Source: Prevotellaceae bacterium
Lineage (GTDB): Bacteria; Bacteroidota; Bacteroidia; Bacteroidales; UBA932
DNA: 5,134 nt
Assembly (NCBI GenBank): GCA_031258755.1
Contig: JAIRMK010000114.1
Coordinates: 1-5,134 of the forward strand
Direction: 5' to 3'
Position numbers and translations under genes: made by a program
Part shown: in pieces, positions 1-5,134 of the stretch
Numbering within the stretch: position 1 is the stretch's first letter
Layout of the letters: the number at the start of each line of letters is the position of its first letter
The notes under the pieces: model-generated
Seen by the model: only the letters and a program-made list of their open reading frames with translations
Database searches by the model: none
Told to the model about the DNA's origin: nothing

Positions 1-125
1 GACGCCGGAGCAGGTTCATCAAGCCGCATAGAGAAAATAAAAAATATACGATAAACAATGAATAAAAATCAACAAATAAAATCAATTATTAACTGTCAAC
101 TTTTTTTAGGACGTGACAAGGGGTA

Positions 126-160
126 TTAAATCGTAAGTCGTCAATCTTAAATCGTCAATC
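126..160. repeat. Degenerate TTAAATCGT / CGTCAATC repeats
   Basis: TTAAATCGT occurs at 126-134 and 147-155, and CGTCAATC at 139-146 and 153-160, forming an imperfect tandem array. Related AATCGTAA-type units recur at 311-340. Such short degenerate repeats are common in Bacteroidales spacers; no function is apparent. Confidence 0.5.
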
Positions 161-201
161 CGTTCTCCCTTTCCCCGACAATTAGCCACATTTGCCTTTC
201 C

Positions 202-236
202 ATTAATCACTAATCATTAACAACTAATCACTAATT
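202..236. repeat. ACTAATCA-type short repeats
   Basis: Three related units (ATTAATCACTAATCATTAA, then ACTAATCACTAATT) lie in this 35-base AT-rich stretch. They resemble the other degenerate spacer repeats in the window in base content but not in sequence. Confidence 0.45.
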
Positions 237-280
237 CAATATATACAATAAACCACCTTATCACAAAAAATTTTGTAACG

Positions 281-295
281 TATATCTAAGATATA
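281..295. repeat. Perfect 15-base palindrome
   Basis: TATATCTAAGATATA has seven-base arms around a central A. It lies in the AT-rich spacer far from any gene start, so it could be a binding site, a weak hairpin or chance in AT-rich DNA. Confidence 0.4.
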
Positions 296-308
296 GAATT
301 AAAAAAAA

Positions 309-370
309 ATCAATCGTAAACCGTAAGTCTAAAATCGTAATTTTTAATTCTTAGTTCTTAACTCTTAACC
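309..370. repeat. Composite AATCGTAA / TTCTTAACTCTTAA repeat
   Basis: AATCGTAA, CCGTAAGTC and AATCGTAA units (311-340) run directly into a TTAATTCTTAGTTCTTAACTCTTAACC block (344-370). The segment 355-368 is found exactly, in inverted orientation, at 3729-3742. It ends just outside the predicted structured RNA. Confidence 0.5.
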
Positions 371-371
371 A

Positions 372-584
372 AATAATGGTAGCGCGAGCCTGTAGCTTAT
401 TTAAACTAAGCGGTCCTGCGGAACCATGTTGATAAATAAATTTAGGCCCACACCTGTCTTTTTAATAAAATAATAATTGGAATATGAAAAGGAAAGTGTG
501 GGCGCCAACTTTATTCCCTATCAACATAAAAGAAATTTCGCAGGTTTCTTAGCTTCGGTACAAAAGTGAGCGCCAACAAGTATT
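372..584 (-). ncRNA. Rod-shaped structured RNA, candidate 6S RNA
   Basis: About 210 bases fold end to end. Pairs in plus coordinates: 377-385 with 570-578 (closing stem, seven of nine pairs), 406-410 with 548-552, 415-420 with 539-544, 426-434 with 519-527, 435-440 with 510-515, and 446-453 with 496-503 at the apex. AATA 372-375 can pair with 581-584. Between the closing stem and the inner arm is a large asymmetric bubble. On the minus strand its 3' side holds a small hairpin, 395-399 with 407-411, which competes with the 406-410 pairing. This layout and the size resemble 6S RNA (SsrS), which mimics an open promoter and sequesters RNA polymerase holoenzyme. The minus strand is chosen because a canonical promoter precedes it and none fits the plus strand. 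Wobble evidence for the strand is mixed. No U-tract terminator was found after the rod. An inverted-repeat mobile element (MITE) is the main alternative. Confidence 0.5.
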
Positions 585-610
585 AAAAAGAACGAATTGC
601 CTTTCGAGGA

Positions 611-641
611 CAAATGTAAATACTTTTTTTTAAAATCCAAA
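611..641 (-). promoter_or_regulatory. Canonical Bacteroidota promoter upstream of the structured RNA
   Basis: On the minus strand TTTG (641-638) and TACATTTG (618-611) are separated by exactly 19 bases, matching the Bacteroides consensus TTTG-N19-TAnnTTTG. It is the best promoter in the window. It lies just after the DUF3109 stop and points left, with the predicted start at about 607-604, some 20 bases before the rod-like inverted repeat. No reading frame of note follows, so a non-coding RNA is the natural product. Confidence 0.62.
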
Positions 642-656
642 TATAAAATTGTTAAA

Positions 657-1238
657 TTATGTTATATCGTTTATTTTTTCCATTTTCTCATAAAACACTT
701 GTCCAAAGCGGGCGATGATAGGCTGTTTCAGGAAACGGAACACCGGAATATTTTCTGCTGCGCCTTTTGTGCGTGCGCAATCGCAGGCGCTCCATACGTC
801 GTAATTGAGGCAGGTAAATTCACCCACTTGTTTAATGCGAATAGGATAGATGTAGCATGAAATGGGCTTGCGGAATGTCGTTTTCCCATCGAGAAAGGCG
901 TGTTCAATGGCGCAGTAGCACGTGCCGTCGGCATTCATGTTCGAGTAGGCGCACGCTGCGCCGTCGATGAGTGGCGTAACGAGGTCGCCGTCGAGGTCAA
1001 TTACCGTGTGGCCTTGTTGTTCCACCGCTTTGCGGCCTTCGGGCTTCATGTAAGCGACGAAATGTGTATATTCGCGTTGCAGGATGCGCTTTTCTTTTTT
1101 TTCCAGCGGAGCGCCGCTGTCGCCCAGCACGCAACAAATACCGGCACATTGCGCAATATCGCAGGCAAAGCATTTTTCAAACACATCGGCGCTGATGAGC
1201 TTATCGTCAATTTGGATGATGGGACTCATGTCGTTCAT
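657..1238 (-). CDS. DUF3109 family cysteine-cluster protein
   Basis: A 193-residue cytoplasmic protein of the DUF3109 family, a set of conserved Bacteroidota proteins with a probable metal- or Fe-S-binding cysteine pattern; no reaction is established. The N-terminal cluster is Cys26-x4-Cys31-x3-Cys35-Cys36, followed by GDSGAPL (39-45). Next come GDLVTPLIDG (84-93) with Cys96, Cys107-x-Cys109 leading into AIE (110-112), KPISC with Cys128 and the YPIR motif (131-134), and NYDVWSAC ending at Cys152. The conserved order of cysteines is similar to that of YkgJ-type zinc/iron-chelate domains. There is no signal peptide or membrane segment. Two starts are possible, ATG at 1238 and ATG at 1229 (Met4); I keep the longer. 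The gene follows ctlX by 70 bases on the same strand and may be read from the same transcript, but a functional link with citrulline catabolism is not shown. No terminator follows its TAA stop. Confidence 0.85.
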   Translation of the reverse strand: MNDMSPIIQIDDKLISADVFEKCFACDIAQCAGICCVLGDSGAPLEKKEKRILQREYTHFVAYMKPEGRKAVEQQGHTVIDLDGDLVTPLIDGAACAYSNMNADGTCYCAIEHAFLDGKTTFRKPISCYIYPIRIKQVGEFTCLNYDVWSACDCARTKGAAENIPVFRFLKQPIIARFGQVFYEKMEKINDIT

Positions 1239-1255
1239 TTAATTTTTTCGGTCTG

Positions 1256-1263
1256 CAAAGATA
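1256..1263 (-). promoter_or_regulatory. Possible -7 promoter element for the DUF3109 gene
   Basis: TATCTTTG on the minus strand matches TAnnTTTG exactly inside the 70-base gap after ctlX. No TTTG lies at the usual upstream spacing. Transcription would start near 1250, only about 12 bases before the ATG at 1238 and about 21 before the second ATG at 1229. This is either a secondary promoter or a chance match within an operon. Confidence 0.35.
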
Positions 1264-1308
1264 GTACAATTCTGCGAACCAGCGCTCCATGTATAATGAT
1301 CCGGCTCT

Positions 1309-2223
1309 TCAGCGCAACTCGTCAAGAAATATTTCGGCCATCATACAGCGGGCGCTGCCGCCACCATGCGTTTCAATGGCGTGCAAGTCGGGATGCAACA
1401 GGGTTTTGTTGTTTAGTTGCAGTTTGGCGATCTGTTCCGGAGTGAGTGCGCAGTATGCCGTGTGCGACAGGATGAGGAAATGTTTGTGGTATGCATTTTT
1501 TACTTCGAGCATATTCCCCGCAAAGTGTTGCACTTGTTGCAAGGTGATGGGAAGTATTGTTTTTCCGGTGTTTTCGAGCGTTTCCGCCAGCGCGTTGCGC
1601 TGTTCGTCATCCGTGATGCTTTCAAGGCAGACCATCGCATCATGTTCCCCCACGCACATCATTACATTGGTGTGGTAAATAGGCGTTCCGTTTTTATCTG
1701 TGGCGTTAAAACAACAAGGCGCGTAACCTGATTTTTTGCAAAAATCAAGTAAAACCTGTTTGTCGGTACGCGGCGAGAGGCAGGCATAGGCAATAAGGTT
1801 TTCGCGGTCTAACACCATGCTGCCGGTGCCTTCAAGAAATTTTTGTTGTGCTTCGTAAGCCGTAAAATCAACAATACGTTTTACATCAAATTTATTTTTC
1901 AAGGTGTCGAGTACGGTTTGTTTGCGCTCGAGACGGCGGTTTTCGGCGAACATCGGGAAGAGGCACAACGTGCCGTCGGCGTGGGTCGAAAACCAGTTGT
2001 TGGGGAAAATAGCATCGGGGGTGTGAGGCTCCGGCGTGTCGTGTACCACAGTTACGTCAATGTCGTTTTCGTCTAATAAATGGACAAAAGCATCAAATTC
2101 CTGCTGTGCCTTTTCTTGTATGCCGGCGTGGTTTCCGGCCTGTTGAAAGGCATTGTTAACCGCTGTTTCGGGGTTAAATCCAAAAGCGGCGGGGCGTATC
2201 ATAAGGAGGTGTGAGGCGGTCAT
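1309..2223 (-). CDS. ctlX: CtlX-type citrulline/amidino hydrolase (guanidino-modifying enzyme superfamily)
   Basis: A 304-residue member of the amidinotransferase/arginine deiminase-like (pentein fold) superfamily, closest by recognisable motifs to the CtlX citrulline utilization hydrolases. Visible motifs are LLMIRPAAFGFN (6-17), TAVNNAFQ (20-27), DAIFPNNWFSTH (70-81), the acidic catalytic segment LEGTGS with Glu131, YHTNV with the likely catalytic His184, and HGGGSARC near the C-terminus with the nucleophile Cys293. All three catalytic positions are present, so it should be active. In the CtlX subfamily the expected reaction is hydrolysis of citrulline to ornithine, ammonia and CO2. The ATG overlaps the rocD stop as TAATG, so translation is probably coupled and the ornithine would be handed to RocD. 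Met8 is an alternative start, but the overlap favours Met1. The substrate is inferred from family and context; arginine or a methylated arginine cannot be excluded. Confidence 0.85.
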   Translation of the reverse strand: MTASHLLMIRPAAFGFNPETAVNNAFQQAGNHAGIQEKAQQEFDAFVHLLDENDIDVTVVHDTPEPHTPDAIFPNNWFSTHADGTLCLFPMFAENRRLERKQTVLDTLKNKFDVKRIVDFTAYEAQQKFLEGTGSMVLDRENLIAYACLSPRTDKQVLLDFCKKSGYAPCCFNATDKNGTPIYHTNVMMCVGEHDAMVCLESITDDEQRNALAETLENTGKTILPITLQQVQHFAGNMLEVKNAYHKHFLILSHTAYCALTPEQIAKLQLNNKTLLHPDLHAIETHGGGSARCMMAEIFLDELR

Positions 2224-3449
2224 TACAATGATATTATGCTTTTCTCAATGATTGAAATAGCCTCGCGCAAATCGTCTTCGGCAATGACGAGCGGCGGTGC
2301 AAGCCGGATGATGTGCTGGTGTGTGGGTTTGGCGAGTAGCCCGTTTCCGGCCATGCGGAGACATATATCCCAAGCTTCGATGCCGTTTTTCGGTTCAACG
2401 ACTATAGCGTTGAGTAAGCCTTTTCCGCGAACAAGCGTAATTCGGTCGGATTTTATTTTTTTCAATCCCGCGCGTAAGATTTCGCCTAAATACGAAGCGC
2501 GTTCAGCAAGGTTTTCCTCATTCACCACTTCGAGCGCCGCCATGGCTACTTTACAGGCGAGCGGAAATCCGCCGAAGGTGGAACCGTGTTCGCCGGGCTT
2601 GATGGTGAGCATCACGTCGTCGTCGGCCAGGACGGCGGAAATGGGCAACAGGCCGCCCGACAATGCTTTTCCCAATAGCACCATATCAGGGCGCACCCCT
2701 TCGTGATCGCAGCAAAGCAGTTTTCCGGTGCGGGCCATGCCGGTTTGTATTTCGTCGGCGATGAATAATACGCGGTGCTGCTTGCAGAGGTCGAAACATT
2801 TTTTGAGGTAACCTTCATCGGGTACAAACACGCCGGCTTCGCCCTGTATGGGCTCCACCAAAAACGCCGCAATGTTTTTGCCGTATGCGGCCAGCGTGCT
2901 TTCGAGGGCGGACACGTCATTGTACGGTATTTTGAGAAATCCGGGCGTGTAAGGCCCAAATTTGTTGTACGCGTCGGGGTCGGACGACATGGACACGACG
3001 CTGATGGTGCGGCCGTGAAAATTACCTTCACAGACCACAATCAGGGCTTCGTTATCAGGTATTTCTTTTTTGACATATCCCCATCGGCGGGCGAGTTTGA
3101 GCGCTGTTTCTACGGCTTCGGCGCCGGTGTTCATGGGCAACACCTTGTCGTACTTAAAATAACCGGTTATGGCTTGTTCATATGGGCCTAAACAATCGTT
3201 GTAGAACGCCCGCGAGGTAAGGGTTAGCTTACTTGCCTGTTCCATCAGCGCCGCTACTATTTTCGGGTGACAATGTCCCTGGTTCACCGCGGAGTAGGCC
3301 GAAAGAAAATCAAAATAACGTTTTCCCTGCACGTCCCATACGAAAGCGCCTTGTCCCCGCGCCAGCACCACCGGCAGGGGATGGTAATTGTGTGCGCCGT
3401 AGCGGTCTTCGAGGGCTACGAAGTGAGAAGTGTCGGGAGCAGTTGTCAT
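2223..3449 (-). CDS. rocD: Ornithine aminotransferase (ornithine-oxo-acid transaminase)
   Basis: A PLP-dependent class III aminotransferase that transfers the delta-amino group of ornithine to 2-oxoglutarate, giving glutamate-5-semialdehyde and glutamate in the cytoplasm. The 408 residues are full length for the family. The N-terminus carries the OAT signature AHNYHPLPVV (19-28) and the block FDFLSAYSAVNQGHCHPKI (46-64). Tyr22, Tyr52, Arg147 and Glu204 align with the human OAT residues Tyr55, Tyr85, Arg180 and Glu235, which bind substrate or gate activity. PLP-site elements are TGAEA (108-112), NFHGR (143-147), EPIQGEAG (199-206), Asp232 in ADEIQTG and the Schiff-base lysine Lys261 in GKALSGG; GSTFGG follows. 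These OAT-specific residues argue against acetylornithine or GABA aminotransferase. The ATG at 3449 leaves a short lead before the conserved YGAHNYHPLP block, as is usual. The stop codon overlaps the next gene's start by one base, implying a two-gene citrulline/ornithine catabolic operon. Confidence 0.95.
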   Translation of the reverse strand: MTTAPDTSHFVALEDRYGAHNYHPLPVVLARGQGAFVWDVQGKRYFDFLSAYSAVNQGHCHPKIVAALMEQASKLTLTSRAFYNDCLGPYEQAITGYFKYDKVLPMNTGAEAVETALKLARRWGYVKKEIPDNEALIVVCEGNFHGRTISVVSMSSDPDAYNKFGPYTPGFLKIPYNDVSALESTLAAYGKNIAAFLVEPIQGEAGVFVPDEGYLKKCFDLCKQHRVLFIADEIQTGMARTGKLLCCDHEGVRPDMVLLGKALSGGLLPISAVLADDDVMLTIKPGEHGSTFGGFPLACKVAMAALEVVNEENLAERASYLGEILRAGLKKIKSDRITLVRGKGLLNAIVVEPKNGIEAWDICLRMAGNGLLAKPTHQHIIRLAPPLVIAEDDLREAISIIEKSIISL

Positions 3450-3476
3450 ATACGTGTTACGCTAAAGGTTAAAGTA

Positions 3477-3484
3477 CAAAAATA
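3477..3484 (-). promoter_or_regulatory. Bacteroidota -7 promoter element for rocD
   Basis: TATTTTTG on the minus strand matches TAnnTTTG exactly. Transcription would start near 3470, giving a leader of about 20 bases to the rocD ATG at 3449. The region 19 bases upstream has no clear TTTG -33 element, so the call rests on the -7 match and its position. Confidence 0.45.
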
Positions 3485-3578
3485 CGAAAAATTCCCGAGT
3501 AACCGATTTTTATTTTGCCCATCCTTATTCATAAAGGAAACCTGCGCGGACGGCACAACAGGTGATTAGTGGATGAAG

Positions 3579-3620
3579 AAAAAAGCGACTGCCCAAATAT
3601 TTTTTTTGAACAGCCGCCTT
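3579..3620 (-). terminator. Intrinsic terminator of the FISUMP transcript
   Basis: The arms 3617-3608 and 3594-3585 pair over 10 positions around a 13-base A/T-rich loop, and the stem can be extended by A-U pairs at its base. On the minus strand six T residues follow (3584-3579). Three positions that would be A/C mismatches in a plus-strand RNA are G-U wobbles in the minus-strand RNA, so the structure belongs to the minus-strand transcript. It lies about 145 bases after the FISUMP stop and before the rocD promoter, separating the two units. Confidence 0.75.
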
Positions 3621-3763
3621 TCTGTTTCAGGTCTGCAAGATTGCCTTTTGGTTTAGAAAGACACAGGGTTTGCAGGAGAAACGTTTTTACAATCCAATTT
3701 ATTTATTGTTGTTGTTTTAAGTTAAAAATTAAGAGTTAAGAATGGGAAAAGAGATAAGGTTAT

Positions 3764-4921
3764 TTAATTTTGGATGCAGCGCACTGATGCAGCCGTTGCA
3801 CGCCAAGTTCCGAGGAAGCGTGTTGTATTTGCCTGAAGGCTACCATCTATTACTATTACGTTTCTGGGTTTAGACCATTGTTGCGACAAAAGTGTAACAT
3901 TTGTACCGCGACCACTAAATATGCCAGCGACTGAACTTCTGCTACCTGCGGGTTGGAGGTCAAAGCCGGTTGATGCTATAGTTGGTGTCCCAGTATACCA
4001 TCCGCCTATTCCTTTATCTGTTCCGGTGTATGTCTCTTTCACGGCGAGTTTCGATATTACATCAATTCCGTATTTTCCTCCCGGAACTTGGCCTGTGTAG
4101 TTATCTCCCAAACCGTCGCCCTCTATTTTATCCATTATTGTAGCCCACTCCAACACTGTAGGGATACGCCATCCTTCTGGGCATATACCGCGATTACCGC
4201 CACCTTTGGCAATTTTGAGATTAGCGGTCGGGTCGGAAGCCACTACTTGGCTGGCATACTCGGTAGTTAGATCTGATTCGGTCCATTCACCCTTACCATC
4301 TTCGCTCATCGCAGTTTCCCAAGTATACAACGCACCATATACATTACACGTATTCTTGTCCGCTGACAAAGTAGCACCACTTACCGCTGGACACCAGAAC
4401 GAACCAATCGCTTTTTCACCAGTCGTAGTACTTATATACTCCTCCTCTTTTGCTTGGTTAAATGGCTGGTTCCATGTCAATCCCACTTGGTAATTCAAGT
4501 TCTCGGCAAACCACACCTTCCCGTCGGGCATCTTTACCGTTTTATACACCTTGTTATCACGCGGATCCGTAAACGCACCTTTTTTACCAATCGGATCTTC
4601 AACGGTAATGGACCCGCAAGCCATCACCTCTACCGTATACGCGTTCGCTACCATCCAATCGCAACCTTGTTGCTTCGAATAGCGTTTATACGTATATTTC
4701 CCTATTTCCTTATCGGCGGGTACCGTATAACCGGCAGCAGTAGCGCCCTGTATTTCCTTTTCGTCTTCCAACCATTTGTAGGCAGATGGGGCAGAAGGTG
4801 CCTGCAGTTCCAAAATCTCATAAGTGAGACCCTCGCATACTTTACCCTGTGCATAACTCATAATGCTCAGACCGCCTAAGGCTGCCATAAGCAAAATTTT
4901 GATTTTGTTTGTCTGTTTCAT
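3764..4921 (-). CDS. Secreted FISUMP-domain protein with N-terminal Ig/PKD-like domain
   Basis: Predicted exported protein of 385 residues. Residues 1-25 form a Sec signal peptide: Lys-rich start, hydrophobic core at 9-22, likely cleavage after AYAQ-type residues near 24-25. There is no lipobox cysteine. Residues about 27-101 look like an Ig/PKD-like domain (Trp50, Tyr76, Tyr78), with Cys29 and Cys87 or Cys102 as plausible disulfide partners. Residues about 115-385 match the FISUMP domain (Fibrobacter succinogenes major paralogous domain): MPDGKVWFAENLNY at 131-144, the NVYGALYTW block at 193-201, CPEGWRIPT at 247-255 with EW following, a Gly-rich region with GSRS, and the closing SVRCIQN. 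FISUMP domains are widespread in secreted Bacteroidota and Fibrobacter proteins, but their biochemical role is not settled, so no function is assigned. The ATG at 4921 is the only start that includes the signal peptide. There is no T9SS-type C-terminal domain after the FISUMP end. The gene probably shares a transcript with the fragment upstream and ends at the terminator near 3600. Confidence 0.85.
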   Translation of the reverse strand: MKQTNKIKILLMAALGGLSIMSYAQGKVCEGLTYEILELQAPSAPSAYKWLEDEKEIQGATAAGYTVPADKEIGKYTYKRYSKQQGCDWMVANAYTVEVMACGSITVEDPIGKKGAFTDPRDNKVYKTVKMPDGKVWFAENLNYQVGLTWNQPFNQAKEEEYISTTTGEKAIGSFWCPAVSGATLSADKNTCNVYGALYTWETAMSEDGKGEWTESDLTTEYASQVVASDPTANLKIAKGGGNRGICPEGWRIPTVLEWATIMDKIEGDGLGDNYTGQVPGGKYGIDVISKLAVKETYTGTDKGIGGWYTGTPTIASTGFDLQPAGSRSSVAGIFSGRGTNVTLLSQQWSKPRNVIVIDGSLQANTTRFLGTWRATAASVRCIQN

Positions 4922-4950
4922 AATTTTTAATTTTTGTTTGTTTGTTTTTT

Positions 4951-4998
4951 GTTTAATTGTTTAACTGTTTAATTGTTTAACTGTTTAGTTGTTTAGTT
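4951..4998. repeat. Six tandem copies of an octamer in the FISUMP gene leader
   Basis: Six back-to-back 8-base units of the form GTTTARYT or GTTTAGTT run without interruption from 4951 to 4998. The variants come in the order ATT, ACT, ATT, ACT, AGT, AGT, which suggests growth by duplication of a 16-base dimer plus one octamer. Immediately to the left are T6 (4945-4950) and three TTTG units (4933-4944). On the coding strand this makes a purine-rich, C/A/T-only leader with almost no folding potential just before the ATG at 4921. No -7 promoter element is visible in it. Confidence 0.85.
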
Positions 4999-5003
4999 GT
5001 CTG

Positions 5004-5132
5004 TTAAAACAACCCCACAAAGCTCAACCCGCCAATGCTGCCGGGACGGTAAGTGACACAACCCGGCGCCACATCACCCGGCCCGCCAATGGCACCGGGC
5101 ACATATTGTGCACAACCCGGCAACACAAATCC
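5004..5132 (-). CDS. C-terminal fragment of a Gly/Pro-rich protein with an 18-residue repeat
   Basis: This is the 3' end of a gene that begins beyond the right edge; 42 codons are visible, ending in TAA at 5006-5004. Read in this frame, the tail contains two copies of an 18-residue unit that opens with Pro-Gly-Cys, has Tyr at position 6, Pro-Gly at positions 8-9 and Ile-Gly-Gly at positions 11-13. The protein ends in a hydrophobic stretch, GLSFVGLF. The repeat and the GC-rich codons, against an abrupt AT-rich spacer after the stop, support real coding; the other minus-strand frames show no comparable pattern. I do not recognise the family. The neighbour downstream is a secreted FISUMP protein, so an exported or surface protein is possible, but no signal or anchor can be seen in the fragment. 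No terminator separates it from that neighbour. Confidence 0.72.
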   Translation of the reverse strand, partial: GFVLPGCAQYVPGAIGGPGDVAPGCVTYRPGSIGGLSFVGLF

Positions 5133-5134
5133 TT

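Larger units (their letters stand above)
1..371. other. AT-rich spacer with a possible gene edge at 1-31
   Basis: Apart from the repeats listed, nothing coding is supported. The first 28 bases are GC-rich and then composition drops sharply, as at a gene boundary. Two readings fit: a plus-strand tail ending at TAG 29-31, or a minus-strand start at ATG 29-27 running off the window. For the second reading a poor promoter match, TTTATTTG at 80-73, is available. I cannot choose between them. Confidence 0.35.
3450..3763. other. Spacer between FISUMP gene and rocD
   Basis: This 314-base stretch holds no gene. It contains the long 3' untranslated region of the FISUMP mRNA, the intrinsic terminator at 3579-3620, and the rocD promoter element at 3484-3477. 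A TTAACTCTTAA-type repeat at 3722-3742 has a 14-base exact inverted match to 355-368. A weak inverted repeat, CTGCAA (3633-3638) with TTGCAG (3670-3675), lies in the 3' untranslated region and may be chance. Confidence 0.7.

Noticed and set aside
299..345. Terminator for the structured RNA using the run of T residues on the minus strand at 309-301
   Set aside because: The sequence before the run contains direct, not inverted, repeats, so no stable stem forms.
120..370. Possible CRISPR array from regularly recurring short units
   Set aside because: Units are short, degenerate and unevenly spaced, with no constant spacers or long identical repeats.
372..584. Insertion sequence ends or attachment site
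   Set aside because: No transposase or integrase is present, and I saw no direct target duplication flanking the inverted repeat; a MITE stays possible but is less favoured than an RNA gene with a promoter.
597..860. 87-codon plus-strand open frame overlapping the 3' end of the DUF3109 gene
   Set aside because: Most of it is antisense to DUF3109 and the rest lies over the minus-strand promoter; no motif is visible.
900..1445. 181-codon plus-strand open frame
   Set aside because: It lies antisense over the DUF3109 and ctlX genes, has no family features, and is explained by the GC-skewed codons of the real genes.
2236..3191. Plus-strand open frames of 138-156 codons within rocD
   Set aside because: They are antisense shadows of the well-supported aminotransferase, rich in unlikely residue combinations and lacking promoters.
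3540..3563. ACCTG...CAGGT inverted repeat upstream of rocD as an operator
   Set aside because: Only five pairs around a 14-base gap, and located upstream of the promoter element; chance is likely.
4206..4879. Plus-strand open frames of 95 and 141 codons within the FISUMP gene
   Set aside because: They are antisense to a gene with a clear signal peptide and domain motifs.

Overview
The window looks like a Bacteroidota chromosome, most likely order Bacteroidales. Three things point there. Perfect matches to the Bacteroidota -7 promoter element (TAnnTTTG) sit upstream of several units. One gene encodes a FISUMP-domain secreted protein of the type abundant in Bacteroidales. The intergenic DNA is AT-rich and filled with degenerate short repeats. 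Genus cannot be decided from the sequence. Every gene I can support is on the minus strand, so the window is read here from right to left.

Right edge to 3764: the last 42 codons of a truncated gene (5132-5004) encode a Gly/Pro-rich tail with two copies of an 18-residue repeat. An 81-base leader of octamer tandem repeats follows, then a complete FISUMP protein (4921-3764) with a signal peptide and an N-terminal Ig/PKD-like domain. No promoter or terminator is visible between the two, so co-transcription is likely. The FISUMP transcript should end at a good intrinsic terminator at about 3579-3620.

Middle (3484-657): a -7 promoter element precedes rocD (ornithine aminotransferase), whose TAA stop shares one base with the ATG of a CtlX-type citrulline/amidino hydrolase gene. 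Together the two enzymes would take citrulline to ornithine and then to glutamate semialdehyde and glutamate. About 70 bases further on, with its own possible -7 element, lies a DUF3109 cysteine-cluster protein gene.

Left (656-1): no protein gene is supported apart from a possible fragment at the extreme edge. The main feature is a long rod-like inverted repeat of about 210 bases (372-584). A textbook TTTG-N19-TAnnTTTG promoter lies just upstream of it on the minus strand. Its shape (closing stem, central bubble with a small hairpin on the 3' strand, long apical arm) suggests a 6S RNA-like (ssrS) non-coding RNA. This is an inference from structure, not a database match. The remaining 1-371 is AT-rich repeat-laden spacer.
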